From assembly GCF_003346815.1 (NCBI RefSeq), contig NZ_CP031217.1, positions 2,170,001 to 2,234,000 of the forward strand: a stretch of DNA of 64,000 nt, in the 5' to 3' direction. Positions 53,406 through 63,337 of the stretch are shown piece by piece (position 1 is the first letter of the stretch; each line of letters opens with the position of its first letter). Made by a program: the position numbers and the translations under genes. The DNA is from Halarcobacter bivalviorum. Its GTDB lineage: Bacteria > Campylobacterota > Campylobacteria > Campylobacterales > Arcobacteraceae. The notes under the pieces are model-generated. The model saw only the letters and a list, made by a program, of their open reading frames with translations, ran no database searches and had not been told where the DNA came from.

Positions 53406-54665
53406 ATGAGAAGAGTTGTTATAACAGGTTTAGGAACAATCAATTCAGTAGGACATAACGTAGAGGATTCATTCAATGCCGTTTTAGATGGTAAATGTGG
53501 TGTAAATAATATCACTCTATTTGATGCTAGTGAATATTCTGTGCAGTTTGCAGCAGAAGTTAAAGATTTTGATCCTACAACTGTAATGGATAAAAAAGAA
53601 GTAAAAAAAGCTGATAGATTCATTCAATTAGGAATCAAAGCAGCAAATGAAGCTATGAATGATGCAGGATACATCAATGCAGAGAATAAAAGAGTTGATG
53701 AATCAATTTGTGAAAGATTTGGAGTTATCTCAGCTTCAGGAATTGGTGGATTAGCAACAATTGAAAAAAACTCTGTTACTTGTGAAATAAAAGGACCAAA
53801 AAGAATTTCTCCTTTCTTTATTCCTTCATCATTAGTTAATATGTTAGGTGGATTTATCTCAATTGAGCATGGATTAAAAGGTCCTTCATTATCTCACGTA
53901 ACAGCTTGTGCAGCTTCAACACACGCTTTAGCAGATGCAGTAAAAACTATTGCTACAAATGGTGCAGATAGAGTTTTAGTTGTTGGTGCAGAGAGTGCAA
54001 TTTGTGGAGCAGGAATCGGTGGATTTGCTGCAATGAAAGCATTATCTACAAGAAATGATAGTCCGCAAACTGCTTCAAGACCATTTGATAAAGACAGAGA
54101 TGGTTTTGTTATGGGAGAAGGTGCTGGAGCACTTGTTCTTGAAACATTAGAATCAGCACAAGCAAGAGGAGCAAGAATCTATTGTGAAGTAATTGGTTTT
54201 GGTGAGTCAGGTGATGCTAACCATATTACAGCACCAGTTATTGATGGTCCATTAAGAGCAATGAAAGCAGCACTTGCAATGGCAAAAGCTAATACAAATG
54301 AAGATATTAAAATTGATTATATCAATGCACACGGTACATCAACTCCTGTTGGAGATGTTAATGAATCAAAAGCAATCGTTGAATTATTTAATGGTCTTGA
54401 AAACTGTCCTCCTGTAACTTCTACAAAAGGTCAAGTTGGTCACTGTTTAGGTGCAGCTGGTGCGATTGAAGCAATTTTTACAATTAAAGCATTAACAGAA
54501 GGAATTATTCCTCCAACAATTAATATTGAAAACCAAGATGAAGAGTGTAAATTAGATTACGTTCCAAATACTCCTAGAAAAGTAGAATTAAATACTGTAA
54601 TGAGTAATAACTTTGGTTTTGGTGGAACTAACGGTTCTGTAATTTTTAGAAAATTAAAAGACTAA
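53406..54665 (+). CDS. fabF: 3-oxoacyl-ACP synthase II
   Basis: Condensing enzyme of fatty-acid elongation, 419 residues. The catalytic triad residues are Cys in TACAASTHA, His in NAHGTSTPVGD and His in GQVGHCLGAAGA. The N terminus MRRVVITGLGTINSVG is typical. GGAG lies 8-9 bases before the start. accA follows after a weak hairpin. Confidence 0.97.
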   Translation: MRRVVITGLGTINSVGHNVEDSFNAVLDGKCGVNNITLFDASEYSVQFAAEVKDFDPTTVMDKKEVKKADRFIQLGIKAANEAMNDAGYINAENKRVDESICERFGVISASGIGGLATIEKNSVTCEIKGPKRISPFFIPSSLVNMLGGFISIEHGLKGPSLSHVTACAASTHALADAVKTIATNGADRVLVVGAESAICGAGIGGFAAMKALSTRNDSPQTASRPFDKDRDGFVMGEGAGALVLETLESAQARGARIYCEVIGFGESGDANHITAPVIDGPLRAMKAALAMAKANTNEDIKIDYINAHGTSTPVGDVNESKAIVELFNGLENCPPVTSTKGQVGHCLGAAGAIEAIFTIKALTEGIIPPTINIENQDEECKLDYVPNTPRKVELNTVMSNNFGFGGTNGSVIFRKLKD

Positions 54666-54669
54666 GACT

Positions 54670-54688
54670 AGAGTTTAAACTCTTTTTT
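54670..54688 (+). terminator. Weak hairpin between fabF and accA
   Basis: AGAGTTTAAACTCT is a perfect palindrome followed by TTTTTT. The stem is short and the spacing to accA small, so it may only attenuate. Confidence 0.4.
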
Positions 54689-54703
54689 AAAAAGGAATAA
54701 TAT

Positions 54704-55642
54704 TTGGCAACTTATTTAGATTTTGAAGACAAAATAAAAAAAATTGAAGAAGATATCACAGTTGCAAAAACAAGAAATGATGAACATGCAGTAGAGATAC
54801 TAGAAAAGAAGTTAGAAAAAGAGGTTGAAAAAACATTTAAAAACCTTAGTGATTATCAAAAACTTCAATTAGCTAGACACCCTGATAGACCATATGCGAT
54901 GGATTATATCAAGGGATTAATGACTGATTATTACGAAATTCATGGGGATAGACATTATGATGATGACCATGCAATTGTATGTTTCCTTGGTTACATTGGA
55001 AATGAAAAAGTTGTAGTAATTGGAGAACAAAAAGGAAGAGGAACTAAAGATAAGTTAAAAAGAAACTTTGGTATGCCCTCTCCTGAAGGTTATAGAAAAG
55101 CTTTAAGAGCAGCAAGATTAGCTGAAAAGTTTAACTTACCGATTCTTATGCTTGTTGACACTCCAGGTGCATATCCTGGAATTGGTGCAGAAGAGAGAAA
55201 TCAAAGTGAAGCAATTGCCAAAAACTTATATGAATTTTCTGAACTTAAAACTCCAACTGTTTCAGTTGTAATTGGAGAAGGTGGTTCAGGTGGAGCTTTA
55301 GCTATTTCAGTGGCAGATAAATTAGCAATGATGAGATACTCTGTTTATGCAGTAATCTCTCCTGAAGGTTGTTCTGCTATTTTATGGAATGACCCTGCTA
55401 AAGTTGAAACTGCTGCAAATGCACTTAAAATTACTGCTGAATCATTAGAAGAATTAGGTCTAATTGATGATGTAGTAAATGAGCCGTTAATTGGTGCTCA
55501 TAGAAAAAAAGAAGAAGCAATCAAAGCTTTAGGTGACTATTTTTTAACTTCATTAGCTGAATTAAAACAATTAACACCTGCGCAAAGATATGAAAAGAAA
55601 TATGAAAAACTTATGAACTTAGGAAAGTTCGAAGAGAAATAA
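54704..55642 (+). CDS. accA: Acetyl-CoA carboxylase carboxyltransferase alpha subunit
   Basis: One half of the carboxyltransferase that makes malonyl-CoA, 312 residues. A charged N-terminal coiled region precedes the crotonase-like core with [45 protein letters not shown] and [10 protein letters not shown]. The start is TTG at 54704, 7 bases after AAGGA. Placement with fabF, acpP and fabG groups chain initiation and elongation. Confidence 0.97.
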   Translation: MATYLDFEDKIKKIEEDITVAKTRNDEHAVEILEKKLEKEVEKTFKNLSDYQKLQLARHPDRPYAMDYIKGLMTDYYEIHGDRHYDDDHAIVCFLGYIGNEKVVVIGEQKGRGTKDKLKRNFGMPSPEGYRKALRAARLAEKFNLPILMLVDTPGAYPGIGAEERNQSEAIAKNLYEFSELKTPTVSVVIGEGGSGGALAISVADKLAMMRYSVYAVISPEGCSAILWNDPAKVETAANALKITAESLEELGLIDDVVNEPLIGAHRKKEEAIKALGDYFLTSLAELKQLTPAQRYEKKYEKLMNLGKFEEK

Positions 55643-55654
55643 AAAAAGGATAAG

Positions 55655-55680
55655 AAGTTGTAGAAACTCTACAACTTTTT
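55655..55680. terminator. Terminator between accA and the HIT gene
   Basis: AAGTTGTAGA / TCTACAACTT, a 10-bp stem with loop AAC, is followed by TTT on the plus strand. It separates convergent genes. Confidence 0.8.
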
Positions 55681-56011
55681 AATCTCTTACTAATCTACCA
55701 ACTGGTTCTCCACCAATCATATGAAAATGTAAATGATGTACTTCTTGTCCACCATCATCTCCAATATTAGTAATTAATCTATATCCACTCTCTCTAATAC
55801 CTAATTTAGAAGCAACTTTATGCATAAATTCTGTCATTGCCGCCATAATTTTTGGAGGAACAACATCAAATGAATCATAGTGCTCTTTAGGGATAATTAA
55901 AACATGAATTTTTCTAGCTGGATTAATATCATTAAATGCTAAAAAGTTTTCATCTTCTAAGATAGTTTGATTAGGGATTTCACCTTTAACTATTTTGCAA
56001 AAAATACACAT
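55679..56011 (-). CDS. HIT-family nucleotide hydrolase
   Basis: Histidine-triad protein of 110 residues. The catalytic motif is HHLHFHMIGG near residues 92-101, and an N-terminal CIFCKIVKGEIPN supplies the conserved zinc-type cysteines. Family members hydrolyse nucleoside phosphoramidates or acyl-AMP. AAGG lies 7 bases before the ATG, with a -10 box at 56039-56044. The same protein lies next to pheS in Helicobacter, as I recall. Confidence 0.93.
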   Translation of the reverse strand: MCIFCKIVKGEIPNQTILEDENFLAFNDINPARKIHVLIIPKEHYDSFDVVPPKIMAAMTEFMHKVASKLGIRESGYRLITNIGDDGGQEVHHLHFHMIGGEPVGRLVRD

Positions 56012-56026
56012 ATATTCACCTTTTTT

Positions 56027-56052
56027 AGTTTGGAAAATATTATAACCAAACT
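56027..56052. repeat. Dyad over the HIT gene -10 box
   Basis: AGTTTGG and CCAAACT, 12 bases apart, flank the minus-strand TATAAT at 56039-56044. The position suggests an operator; no regulator is recognised. Confidence 0.45.
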
Positions 56053-56068
56053 CTAATAAATTTTAAAG

Positions 56069-56074
56069 TATAAT
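56069..56074 (+). promoter_or_regulatory. -10 box of pheS
   Basis: TAAAGTATAATCC contains TATAAT, 35 bases before the GTG start of pheS. Confidence 0.6.
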
Positions 56075-56109
56075 CCATACCTTTATAAATAAACAACAGG
56101 AGAATAAAA

Positions 56110-57102
56110 GTGAAAGAATGGCTTGATAAAATAGATAATGCTGATTCACTTGAAGTTCTAGAGAATTTAAGAATTGAAACTTTAGGTAAAAAAGGTATTA
56201 TCCCTGCAGAATTTGCAAAAATGAAAGATGTTCCAGGGCCAGAAAAGAAAGCTTTTGCTGAAAATTTAAATAAGCAAAAAACAGAAATTACAGAGGCTCT
56301 AGAAAATAAAAAAGAGATTTTAGAAAAGCAAGCTCTTGAGGTAAAACTACAAGAAGAGACTATTGACGTTACAAAGTTTAATAATGAATTAACATGTGGT
56401 GCAGCTCACCCAGTTGCTTTAACAATGGACAGAATTATTACATATTTTCAAAACCTTAACTTTGCAGTTGAAGAAGGTCCATTAGTAGAAGATGATTTTC
56501 ATAACTTTGAAGCATTAAATCTTCCTAAACACCACCCAGCAAGAGATATGCAAGATACATTCTATAATAAAGATTATACTCTATTAAGAACGCACACTTC
56601 TCCTGTACAAATTAGAACAATGTTAAGTCAGCAAACACCTATTAGGATGATTGCTCCAGGTACTGTATTTAGAAGAGATTTTGATTTAACTCATACTCCA
56701 ATGTTCCATCAAGTTGAAGCATTAGTAGTTGATGAAGCAGATAAAGTTTCTTTTGCAAACTTAAAACATGTATTAGTAGAATTTTTACATCATATGTTTG
56801 GAGATGTTGAAGTTAGATTTAGACCTTCATTTTTCCCATTTACAGAACCATCAGCAGAAGTAGATATTTCATGTGTATTCTGTAAAGGTGATGGATGTAG
56901 AGTTTGTTCACAAACAGGTTGGTTAGAAGTACTTGGTTGTGGTGTTGTTGACCAAAATGTATTCAAAGCAGTAGGATATGAAAATAAATCAGGATATGCT
57001 TTTGGATTAGGTGTTGAAAGATTTGCAATGCTAATTCATAATATTGGTGATTTAAGATCTCTTTTTGAGAGTGATTTAAGATTATTAGGACAGTTCAAAT
57101 GA
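56110..57102 (+). CDS. pheS: Phenylalanyl-tRNA synthetase alpha subunit
   Basis: Catalytic subunit of 330 residues that charges tRNA-Phe with PheT. A coiled N-terminal arm of about 90 residues precedes class II motifs: [29 protein letters not shown] (motif 2) and GFGVER-like [11 protein letters not shown] (motif 3). The start is GTG at 56110, 7 bases after AGGAG. No leader peptide or T box is visible upstream. It overlaps pheT by 4 bases. Confidence 0.97.
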   Translation: MKEWLDKIDNADSLEVLENLRIETLGKKGIIPAEFAKMKDVPGPEKKAFAENLNKQKTEITEALENKKEILEKQALEVKLQEETIDVTKFNNELTCGAAHPVALTMDRIITYFQNLNFAVEEGPLVEDDFHNFEALNLPKHHPARDMQDTFYNKDYTLLRTHTSPVQIRTMLSQQTPIRMIAPGTVFRRDFDLTHTPMFHQVEALVVDEADKVSFANLKHVLVEFLHHMFGDVEVRFRPSFFPFTEPSAEVDISCVFCKGDGCRVCSQTGWLEVLGCGVVDQNVFKAVGYENKSGYAFGLGVERFAMLIHNIGDLRSLFESDLRLLGQFK

Positions 57103-59420
57103 TTATTACTAGATCGTGGATTCAAGAATATATAGATATTTCAAAAATATCAACTGAAGATATTTGTAAAACTTTTAACTCAATTGGTCTAGAAGTTGAT
57201 AGTGTAGAAAAACAAAGAATAGCTCCTAAAGTAGTAGTTGGAAAAGTATTAGAGAAAGAGAAACATCCAGATGCAGACAAATTAAATGTTTGTCAAGTTG
57301 ATATAGGAACTGAAGTTGTTCAAATTGTTTGTGGTGCTAAAAATGTAGCGGCAGGTCAATTTGTACCAGTTGCTGTAGTTGGATGTAACTTAGGTGAAGA
57401 TTTTAAAATCAAAAAAGCAAAACTTAGAGGGTTAGAGTCAAATGGTATGATTTGTTCTTCTACTGAATTAGGACTTGCAAAATTAAATGATGGAATTTTA
57501 GAACTTGATGAATCAATTGGAAAATTAGAAATTGGTAAAGAGTTAAGCGAATATCCAGCATTAAATGATGATATTATCGAAATTGAATTAACTGCAAATA
57601 GAGGGGACTGTTTAAGTATAAATGGTGTAGCAAGAGAGTTATCAGCATTTTATTCTATTCCTTTTAAAGAGCAAGAATTTAAAATCAATTACAATGACTT
57701 AGGTATTGGTCAAGTATTAGAAGTAGAGAGTTTAAGTACAATTGAATCTAAATATATTTATACAGTAATTAATTCAGAAAACTTCTCATTACCAGTTTTA
57801 CAAAGATTAAGAGTAGGAACAATTGATAAATTTAAAGAGAATGATTTAGTTGATACTTTAAGTTATATTACGCACTCAACTGGTGTAATTTTAAATGCTT
57901 ATGCAAAAAAAGATGCTGAAGATATAAAAGGTTTAGCAACAATTCACATCCAAAAAGATAAACAAGGTTTTGATGTAATCATTGGAGAAAAAAAGCTAAG
58001 CACTGTTGGTGTTGAGCACTCAGAAGTAGAAAAAGATACTAACAATGAATATATCATTGAAGCTTCTTATATTAATCCTGAACTTTTATCAAAAAAAGTT
58101 TTTGAAACAAAAAAAGAGACAGGAGAAATTTATTATAGAAGTTCAAGAGGTAGTGAACCAGATATTGAATTAGGTATGAAATCTTTTTGTTCTTTAATTT
58201 CTCAATATGGAGCTGAAGTTTATAATGGAAATGAAGCTTTAATTGATTATGAAGAGAAAATCACAATAGATGCAAGTGTAAATAAAATCAATGCAATTAT
58301 TGGTGAAAATATTGAAAAAGTTAAAATTGATAAAATTTTAAGTGACTTAGGTTTTGAAGTAAAAGATAATTCAACTGATGTATTATCAATTAAAGTTCCT
58401 CACTATAGACATGACATTAAAAATATAGCTGATGTTACAGAAGAAGTTGTAAGAATTATTGGAATTGATAATATTAAAGCAAAACCTTTAGCAATTGATG
58501 AAGTAAATAGAGTAAATAAAACTTCAATTGACTTAATTAAGAAAAACAAATTAAGAGCAAAAGCTATTGAAAATGGTTTCTTTGAAACAGTTACATATGT
58601 ATTCTCAGATAGAGATAAATTAACTAAATACTCTTTACCAACTGTACAAGAAGGACTTGACCTTCTAAACCCTATTGTAAAAGAGTTAGATACATTTAGA
58701 ACAACTATTTCATTAAATCTAATTGAAGCTTGTGCAAATAATGCAAAACTTGGATTTAAAGCAGCTGCATTCTTTGAAATTGGAAAAATTTTCAATATGA
58801 AAAGGGAAGAAAAAACTGTTGTTTCTTTTGTATTCTCTGGACAAAAAGAGTTAGAAGAGATTTCAAATGCAGGAAAACCTGAAAATATTGATTTTTTCAA
58901 CTTTGCAAAAAGAGTATTAAATAGTGTTGGAAAATTTGATTTAGAACCAATGAAAAAAATCTCAAATGATTTAATTCATCCATACCAAAGTGCAGATATT
59001 ATTATTGATGGTAAAGTTGCTGGATATATCTCTAAACTACACCCAAGTGTAGCAAATGAGTATGACTTAAGTGATACTTTTATTGCAGAAATTGATTTTG
59101 ATTCAATTTCAAATGATTTAATAAAAGTTGATAGTTATTCAAAATTCCAAGCATCAAGAAAAGATTTAAGTTTAATTGTTCCAAAAGATATGGAATTTAA
59201 TAAAATTAAAGAAGTAATTAACTCTTTAGATAATAAAAATATCAAACAATATAACTTAATAGATATCTATACAGATGAAAAACTTGGAGATAATGAGAGT
59301 TTAACAATTAGATTTATTCTGCAAAACAATGAAAAAACATTAGAAGAAGAAGATATTACTTCTACAATGAGTAGTATTTTAGAAGCATTAAAAGAAAAAT
59401 TAAATATTGAATTAAGATAA
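57099..59420 (+). CDS. pheT: Phenylalanyl-tRNA synthetase beta subunit
   Basis: Beta subunit of 773 residues with an N-terminal tRNA-binding domain ([31 protein letters not shown]), B3/B4 editing region, B5 domain and a C-terminal anticodon-binding ferredoxin-like domain ([13 protein letters not shown]). The ATG overlaps the end of pheS. aroA follows after 10 bases. Confidence 0.97.
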   Translation: MIITRSWIQEYIDISKISTEDICKTFNSIGLEVDSVEKQRIAPKVVVGKVLEKEKHPDADKLNVCQVDIGTEVVQIVCGAKNVAAGQFVPVAVVGCNLGEDFKIKKAKLRGLESNGMICSSTELGLAKLNDGILELDESIGKLEIGKELSEYPALNDDIIEIELTANRGDCLSINGVARELSAFYSIPFKEQEFKINYNDLGIGQVLEVESLSTIESKYIYTVINSENFSLPVLQRLRVGTIDKFKENDLVDTLSYITHSTGVILNAYAKKDAEDIKGLATIHIQKDKQGFDVIIGEKKLSTVGVEHSEVEKDTNNEYIIEASYINPELLSKKVFETKKETGEIYYRSSRGSEPDIELGMKSFCSLISQYGAEVYNGNEALIDYEEKITIDASVNKINAIIGENIEKVKIDKILSDLGFEVKDNSTDVLSIKVPHYRHDIKNIADVTEEVVRIIGIDNIKAKPLAIDEVNRVNKTSIDLIKKNKLRAKAIENGFFETVTYVFSDRDKLTKYSLPTVQEGLDLLNPIVKELDTFRTTISLNLIEACANNAKLGFKAAAFFEIGKIFNMKREEKTVVSFVFSGQKELEEISNAGKPENIDFFNFAKRVLNSVGKFDLEPMKKISNDLIHPYQSADIIIDGKVAGYISKLHPSVANEYDLSDTFIAEIDFDSISNDLIKVDSYSKFQASRKDLSLIVPKDMEFNKIKEVINSLDNKNIKQYNLIDIYTDEKLGDNESLTIRFILQNNEKTLEEEDITSTMSSILEALKEKLNIELR

Positions 59421-59430
59421 GGAAAATAAA

Positions 59431-60708
59431 GTGGAAACATTTAACATTAAAAAACTGTCTAAACCTTTTAACATAGAGATTGACTCAATTGCAAGTGATA
59501 AATCTATATCACATAGATGTGCAATGTTTTCACTATTTTCAAATGAAACTTCATATATTAAAAATTACCTTACAGCAGAAGATACATTAAATACTTTAAG
59601 CATAGTAGAACAATTAGGTGCTAAAATCACACGTAATGGTTCTACTGTAGAGATTACACCTACAGATAAGTTAACTGAACCTAAAGATATTCTAGATTGT
59701 GGTAACTCAGGAACGGCAATGAGACTATTTTGTGGTTTACTTGCTTCAATTGATGGAGCATTTACTCTAACTGGGGATAAATATCTTAGAGAAAGACCTA
59801 TGAAAAGAGTAGCTGACCCTTTAAGAAGTATTGGTGCAAATATTGATGGAAGAGAAAAAGGTAATAAAGCTCCACTATTTATTCGTGGAGTAAAAGAATT
59901 AAAACCTTTTACTTATCACTCTCCTGTTGATTCAGCACAAGTTAAATCTGCAATGATTCTTGCAGCACTTAGAGCCAATGGTATTTCAAAATATAAAGAA
60001 AATGAGCTTACACGTGACCATACAGAAAGAATGTTAACAGGTATGGGAGCTAAATTAGAAATAGATAATGAAGGGTTTATAAATATTCATCCTTTAGAAG
60101 GACATTTAAAGCCATTAAATATTACAGTTCCAACAGACCCTAGTTCTGGATTCTTTTTTGCAGTTGCAGCTGCAATTACTAAAGATTCAAGAGTTGTAAT
60201 AAAAAATGTATCTTTAAATCCAACTAGAATTGAAGCCTATCAAGTTCTTAAAAGAATGGGTGCAGAAGTTAACTTTATTGAAAAAGAGAATATTTATGAA
60301 CCTATTGGAGATATTGAAGTTAAATACAAAGAACTAAATGGAGTTGTTGTTGAAGATAATATCTCTTGGTTAATTGATGAACTTCCAGCTCTTTCAATTG
60401 CTATGTCAGTCGCAAATGGAAAGTCATTAGTAAAAAATGCAAAAGAGTTAAGAGTTAAAGAATCAGATAGAATAGAAGCTGTTGTTTCAAATCTAAAAAA
60501 ATGTGGTGTCACTTATACTGAATTTGAAGATGGATATGAAATAATAGGAGGAACTTTAAATAAAGCCTCAATTGATTCTCATGGAGACCATAGGATTGCA
60601 ATGAGTTTTGCAATTGCAGGTACTTTATGTGATATGGAAATAAATGATGTTGAATGTATTTTAACATCATTTCCTAACTTCAAAGAAATCCTTGATTCTT
60701 TATATTAA
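59431..60708 (+). CDS. aroA: EPSP synthase
   Basis: Shikimate-pathway enzyme joining shikimate-3-phosphate and PEP, 425 residues. Motifs are [33 protein letters not shown] and RVKESDRI with DHRIAMSFA. The LLASIDG segment after GTAMRLFCG lacks the Gly of class I GNAGT..., so it resembles class II. The start is GTG, 7 bases after AAGGA. ispH follows after a regulatory-looking hairpin region. Confidence 0.96.
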   Translation: METFNIKKLSKPFNIEIDSIASDKSISHRCAMFSLFSNETSYIKNYLTAEDTLNTLSIVEQLGAKITRNGSTVEITPTDKLTEPKDILDCGNSGTAMRLFCGLLASIDGAFTLTGDKYLRERPMKRVADPLRSIGANIDGREKGNKAPLFIRGVKELKPFTYHSPVDSAQVKSAMILAALRANGISKYKENELTRDHTERMLTGMGAKLEIDNEGFINIHPLEGHLKPLNITVPTDPSSGFFFAVAAAITKDSRVVIKNVSLNPTRIEAYQVLKRMGAEVNFIEKENIYEPIGDIEVKYKELNGVVVEDNISWLIDELPALSIAMSVANGKSLVKNAKELRVKESDRIEAVVSNLKKCGVTYTEFEDGYEIIGGTLNKASIDSHGDHRIAMSFAIAGTLCDMEINDVECILTSFPNFKEILDSLY

Positions 60709-60727
60709 AAAAGAAATTAATTGATTA

Positions 60728-60758
60728 GTCCCCTTTTTTGATGGGACATCAAAAAAGG
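60728..60758 (+). promoter_or_regulatory. Alternative hairpins sequestering the ispH ribosome binding site
   Basis: GTCCC (60728-60732) can pair with GGGAC (60743-60747). Alternatively CCTTTTTTGATG (60732-60743) pairs with CATCAAAAAAGG (60747-60758), a perfect 12-bp stem whose 3' arm contains the AAAGG of the ispH Shine-Dalgarno sequence. The two foldings exclude each other, so this looks like a translational switch. Confidence 0.6.
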
Positions 60759-60767
60759 ATACATTTT

Positions 60768-61601
60768 ATGAAAGTAAAACTAGCATCAAGCTATGGTTTT
60801 TGTTTTGGAGTTAAAAGAGCAATTGAAATTGCAGAAAAATATGAAAATTCTGCAACAATGGGACCACTAATACACAATCAAAATGAAATTGATAGACTAA
60901 AAAATGATTATAATGTAGGGTTATATAATAATCTTACAGATGTAAAACCTAATGATACAGTTATTATTAGGACACATGGTATTCCAAAAAATGATTTAAA
61001 AGACTTACGTAAAAAAGATGCAAAAGTTATAAATGCAACTTGCCCTTTTGTTACAACTCCTCAACAAATTGTAAAAAAAATGTCTGCAGAAAAATACTCA
61101 ATTTTAATATTTGGAGATGAAGATCATCCTGAAGTTAAAGGTGTAAAATCTTATGGTGAAGACCAAGATGATGTACATGTAGTTTTAGATATAGATGAAC
61201 TTAAAAATATCAACTTTAAATATGACAAAATTGCTACTGTTGCACAAACAACAAAAAAGAAAGAGACTTACTTAGAAATTGTAAATAATCTTATTTTAAA
61301 GAATAAAGAAGTAAGAGTTTTTAATACAATTTGTGATGCTACTTTTGAAAATCAAGATGCAGCAAGAGAACTCTCAAAAGAAGTAGATGTAATGGTTGTA
61401 ATTGGAGGTAAAAACTCTTCAAATACAAAACAATTACACTCCATTTGTGTAGAAAACTGTATAGATTCTTATTTAATTGAAAATGCCAAAGAACTTGATT
61501 CTACTTGGTTTAAAAATAAACACTTATGCGGTATAACTGCTGGTGCAAGTACGCCTGATTGGATTATTCAACAAGTAGTCAATGAAATAGAAAAATATTA
61601 A
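60768..61601 (+). CDS. ispH: 4-hydroxy-3-methylbut-2-enyl diphosphate reductase
   Basis: Last enzyme of the MEP isoprenoid pathway, 277 residues. Cluster cysteines lie in SYGFCFGVKRAIE, INATCPFVTTPQ and FNTICDAT; HGIP and the C-terminal TAGASTPDWI are also typical. A TTG-started frame runs from 60738, but ATG 60768, 8 bases after AAGGA, gives the family N terminus. It lies between aroA and rpsA, the order I recall from Helicobacter. Confidence 0.97.
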   Translation: MKVKLASSYGFCFGVKRAIEIAEKYENSATMGPLIHNQNEIDRLKNDYNVGLYNNLTDVKPNDTVIIRTHGIPKNDLKDLRKKDAKVINATCPFVTTPQQIVKKMSAEKYSILIFGDEDHPEVKGVKSYGEDQDDVHVVLDIDELKNINFKYDKIATVAQTTKKKETYLEIVNNLILKNKEVRVFNTICDATFENQDAARELSKEVDVMVVIGGKNSSNTKQLHSICVENCIDSYLIENAKELDSTWFKNKHLCGITAGASTPDWIIQQVVNEIEKY

Positions 61602-61672
61602 ATTCTTAGTTTAAGTAAAATTTAGATAGAATCATAGCCATTTATAAAAAACGGTTAATACGAAGGAATAAA

Positions 61673-63325
61673 ATGGGTATCGATGATATTGAATTAGGTG
61701 AAGACTTTGATTTTGAGAAAATGCTTAATGAGTCTTTTGAGAATGCTGAGAATAACTCTGTAGTTGATGGTGTAATTGTTGAAATTACTAATGATAGTGT
61801 ACTTGTTGATGTTGGACAAAAAATTGAAGGTAAATTAAACCTTTCTGAAATCACAATCGGTGGTGAAGTTCAATTTAAAGCAGGTGATACAATTTCTGTA
61901 ATGTTAATGGGAAATAAAGGTGAAAGACCAAATATTTCTTACAAAAAAGTATTACAAAAAGAAAAATTCGATGCTTTTGTTAAAGAGCACGGAGAAAACG
62001 TTGAAGACGTTACAATTGAAGGTAAAATTGTTTCTGTAAAAAACAGAGGTGGTTTTATTATTGAAGATGATTCTGGATTAGAATACTTCATGCCAATGGC
62101 ACAATCTTACTTAAAAGCTCATGGAGCAATTGGTAAAAAAGTTAAAGCTAAAGTTTTAAAAGTAAACGAAGCTCAAAACTCTATTATTGTTTCTAGAAAA
62201 AAACTTATTGAAGAATCTAAAGTAGAAAAAGATTCTAAAGTAAATGAAATCTTAGAAAAAAATGAACCAGTAATTGGTACAGTTAAAAAAATCACTTCTT
62301 ATGGTATGTTCATTGATTTAGGTGGAATTGATGGTTTAGTAAACTACAATGAAATCTCTTATAAAGGACCAGTTAATCCGGCTAATTACTATAGTGAAGG
62401 TGATGAAGTATCTGTTATTGTATTATCTTATGATAAAGCAAAACAACACTTATCATTATCAATTAAAGCTGCATTACCAAATCCTTGGGATGAAATTAAA
62501 GATGAATTAGAAGTTGGTGATACAATTACTGTTACAGTTTCTAACTTTGAATCTTACGGTGCATTTGTTGATTTAGGAAATGATATTGAAGGTTTATTAC
62601 ATATTTCTGAAATTTCATGGAATAAAAATCTTAAAAATCCAAAAGATTTATTAACTTTAGGTGAAGAAGTTAACGTTGAAGTTATCGAACTTGATGTTGA
62701 TAAAAAAAGATTAAGAGTATCTTTAAAGAACTTACAAGAAAAACCATTCGCTAAATTTACAAAAGAAAACAAAGTTGGAGATGTAATCAAAGGTAAAATT
62801 GCTACATTAACTGATTTTGGTGCTTTCGTTACAATTGGTGAAGTTGATGGTTTATTACACAATGAAGAAGCTTCTTGGGAATCTAATGCAAAATGTAAAT
62901 CACTTTATAAAAAAGGTGATGAAGTAGAAGTTAAGATTATTAAAATTGATAGAGAAAAAGAGAACATCTCTTTATCTGTAAAAGAAATTTCTGAATCTCC
63001 TGCTAAAAAATTCCAAAATGAGCACAAAATTGGTGATATTGTAAAAGGTGCAGTAAAAGATAAAAAAGATTTCGGAATTTTCATTAAACTTGATGATAAT
63101 TTAGATGGTCTAATCAGAAATGAAGATTTTGGTCCATTAAATGTTGAAGAAGTTAATATTGGTGATGAATTAGAAGCAGTAGTAGTAAATATTGACACTA
63201 AGAAAAATAGAGTAAGATTATCAGTAAAAAGATTAGAGCAACAACAAGAAAGAGAAGTTTTAAAAGCTGTTAATGATGATACATCTATGACTTTAGGTGA
63301 TTTACTAAAAGATCAAATTAAATAA
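61673..63325 (+). CDS. rpsA: 30S ribosomal protein S1
   Basis: RNA-binding ribosomal protein of 550 residues with six S1 repeats. The repeat core is seen several times as YGMFIDLGGIDGLV, YGAFVDLGNDIEGLLH, FGAFVTIGEVDGLLH and FGIFIKLDDNLDGLI. An acidic N terminus and the C-terminal tail MTLGDLLKDQIK are present. GAAGGA lies 6-7 bases before the ATG. serA follows after 12 bases. Confidence 0.97.
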   Translation: MGIDDIELGEDFDFEKMLNESFENAENNSVVDGVIVEITNDSVLVDVGQKIEGKLNLSEITIGGEVQFKAGDTISVMLMGNKGERPNISYKKVLQKEKFDAFVKEHGENVEDVTIEGKIVSVKNRGGFIIEDDSGLEYFMPMAQSYLKAHGAIGKKVKAKVLKVNEAQNSIIVSRKKLIEESKVEKDSKVNEILEKNEPVIGTVKKITSYGMFIDLGGIDGLVNYNEISYKGPVNPANYYSEGDEVSVIVLSYDKAKQHLSLSIKAALPNPWDEIKDELEVGDTITVTVSNFESYGAFVDLGNDIEGLLHISEISWNKNLKNPKDLLTLGEEVNVEVIELDVDKKRLRVSLKNLQEKPFAKFTKENKVGDVIKGKIATLTDFGAFVTIGEVDGLLHNEEASWESNAKCKSLYKKGDEVEVKIIKIDREKENISLSVKEISESPAKKFQNEHKIGDIVKGAVKDKKDFGIFIKLDDNLDGLIRNEDFGPLNVEEVNIGDELEAVVVNIDTKKNRVRLSVKRLEQQQEREVLKAVNDDTSMTLGDLLKDQIK

Positions 63326-63337
63326 GGATTTGTGCAA

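Noticed and set aside
58403-58900. Minus-strand frame of 165 codons inside pheT
   Set aside because: The plus strand encodes a well-conserved pheT here; the reverse frame is long only because of codon bias in an AT-rich gene.
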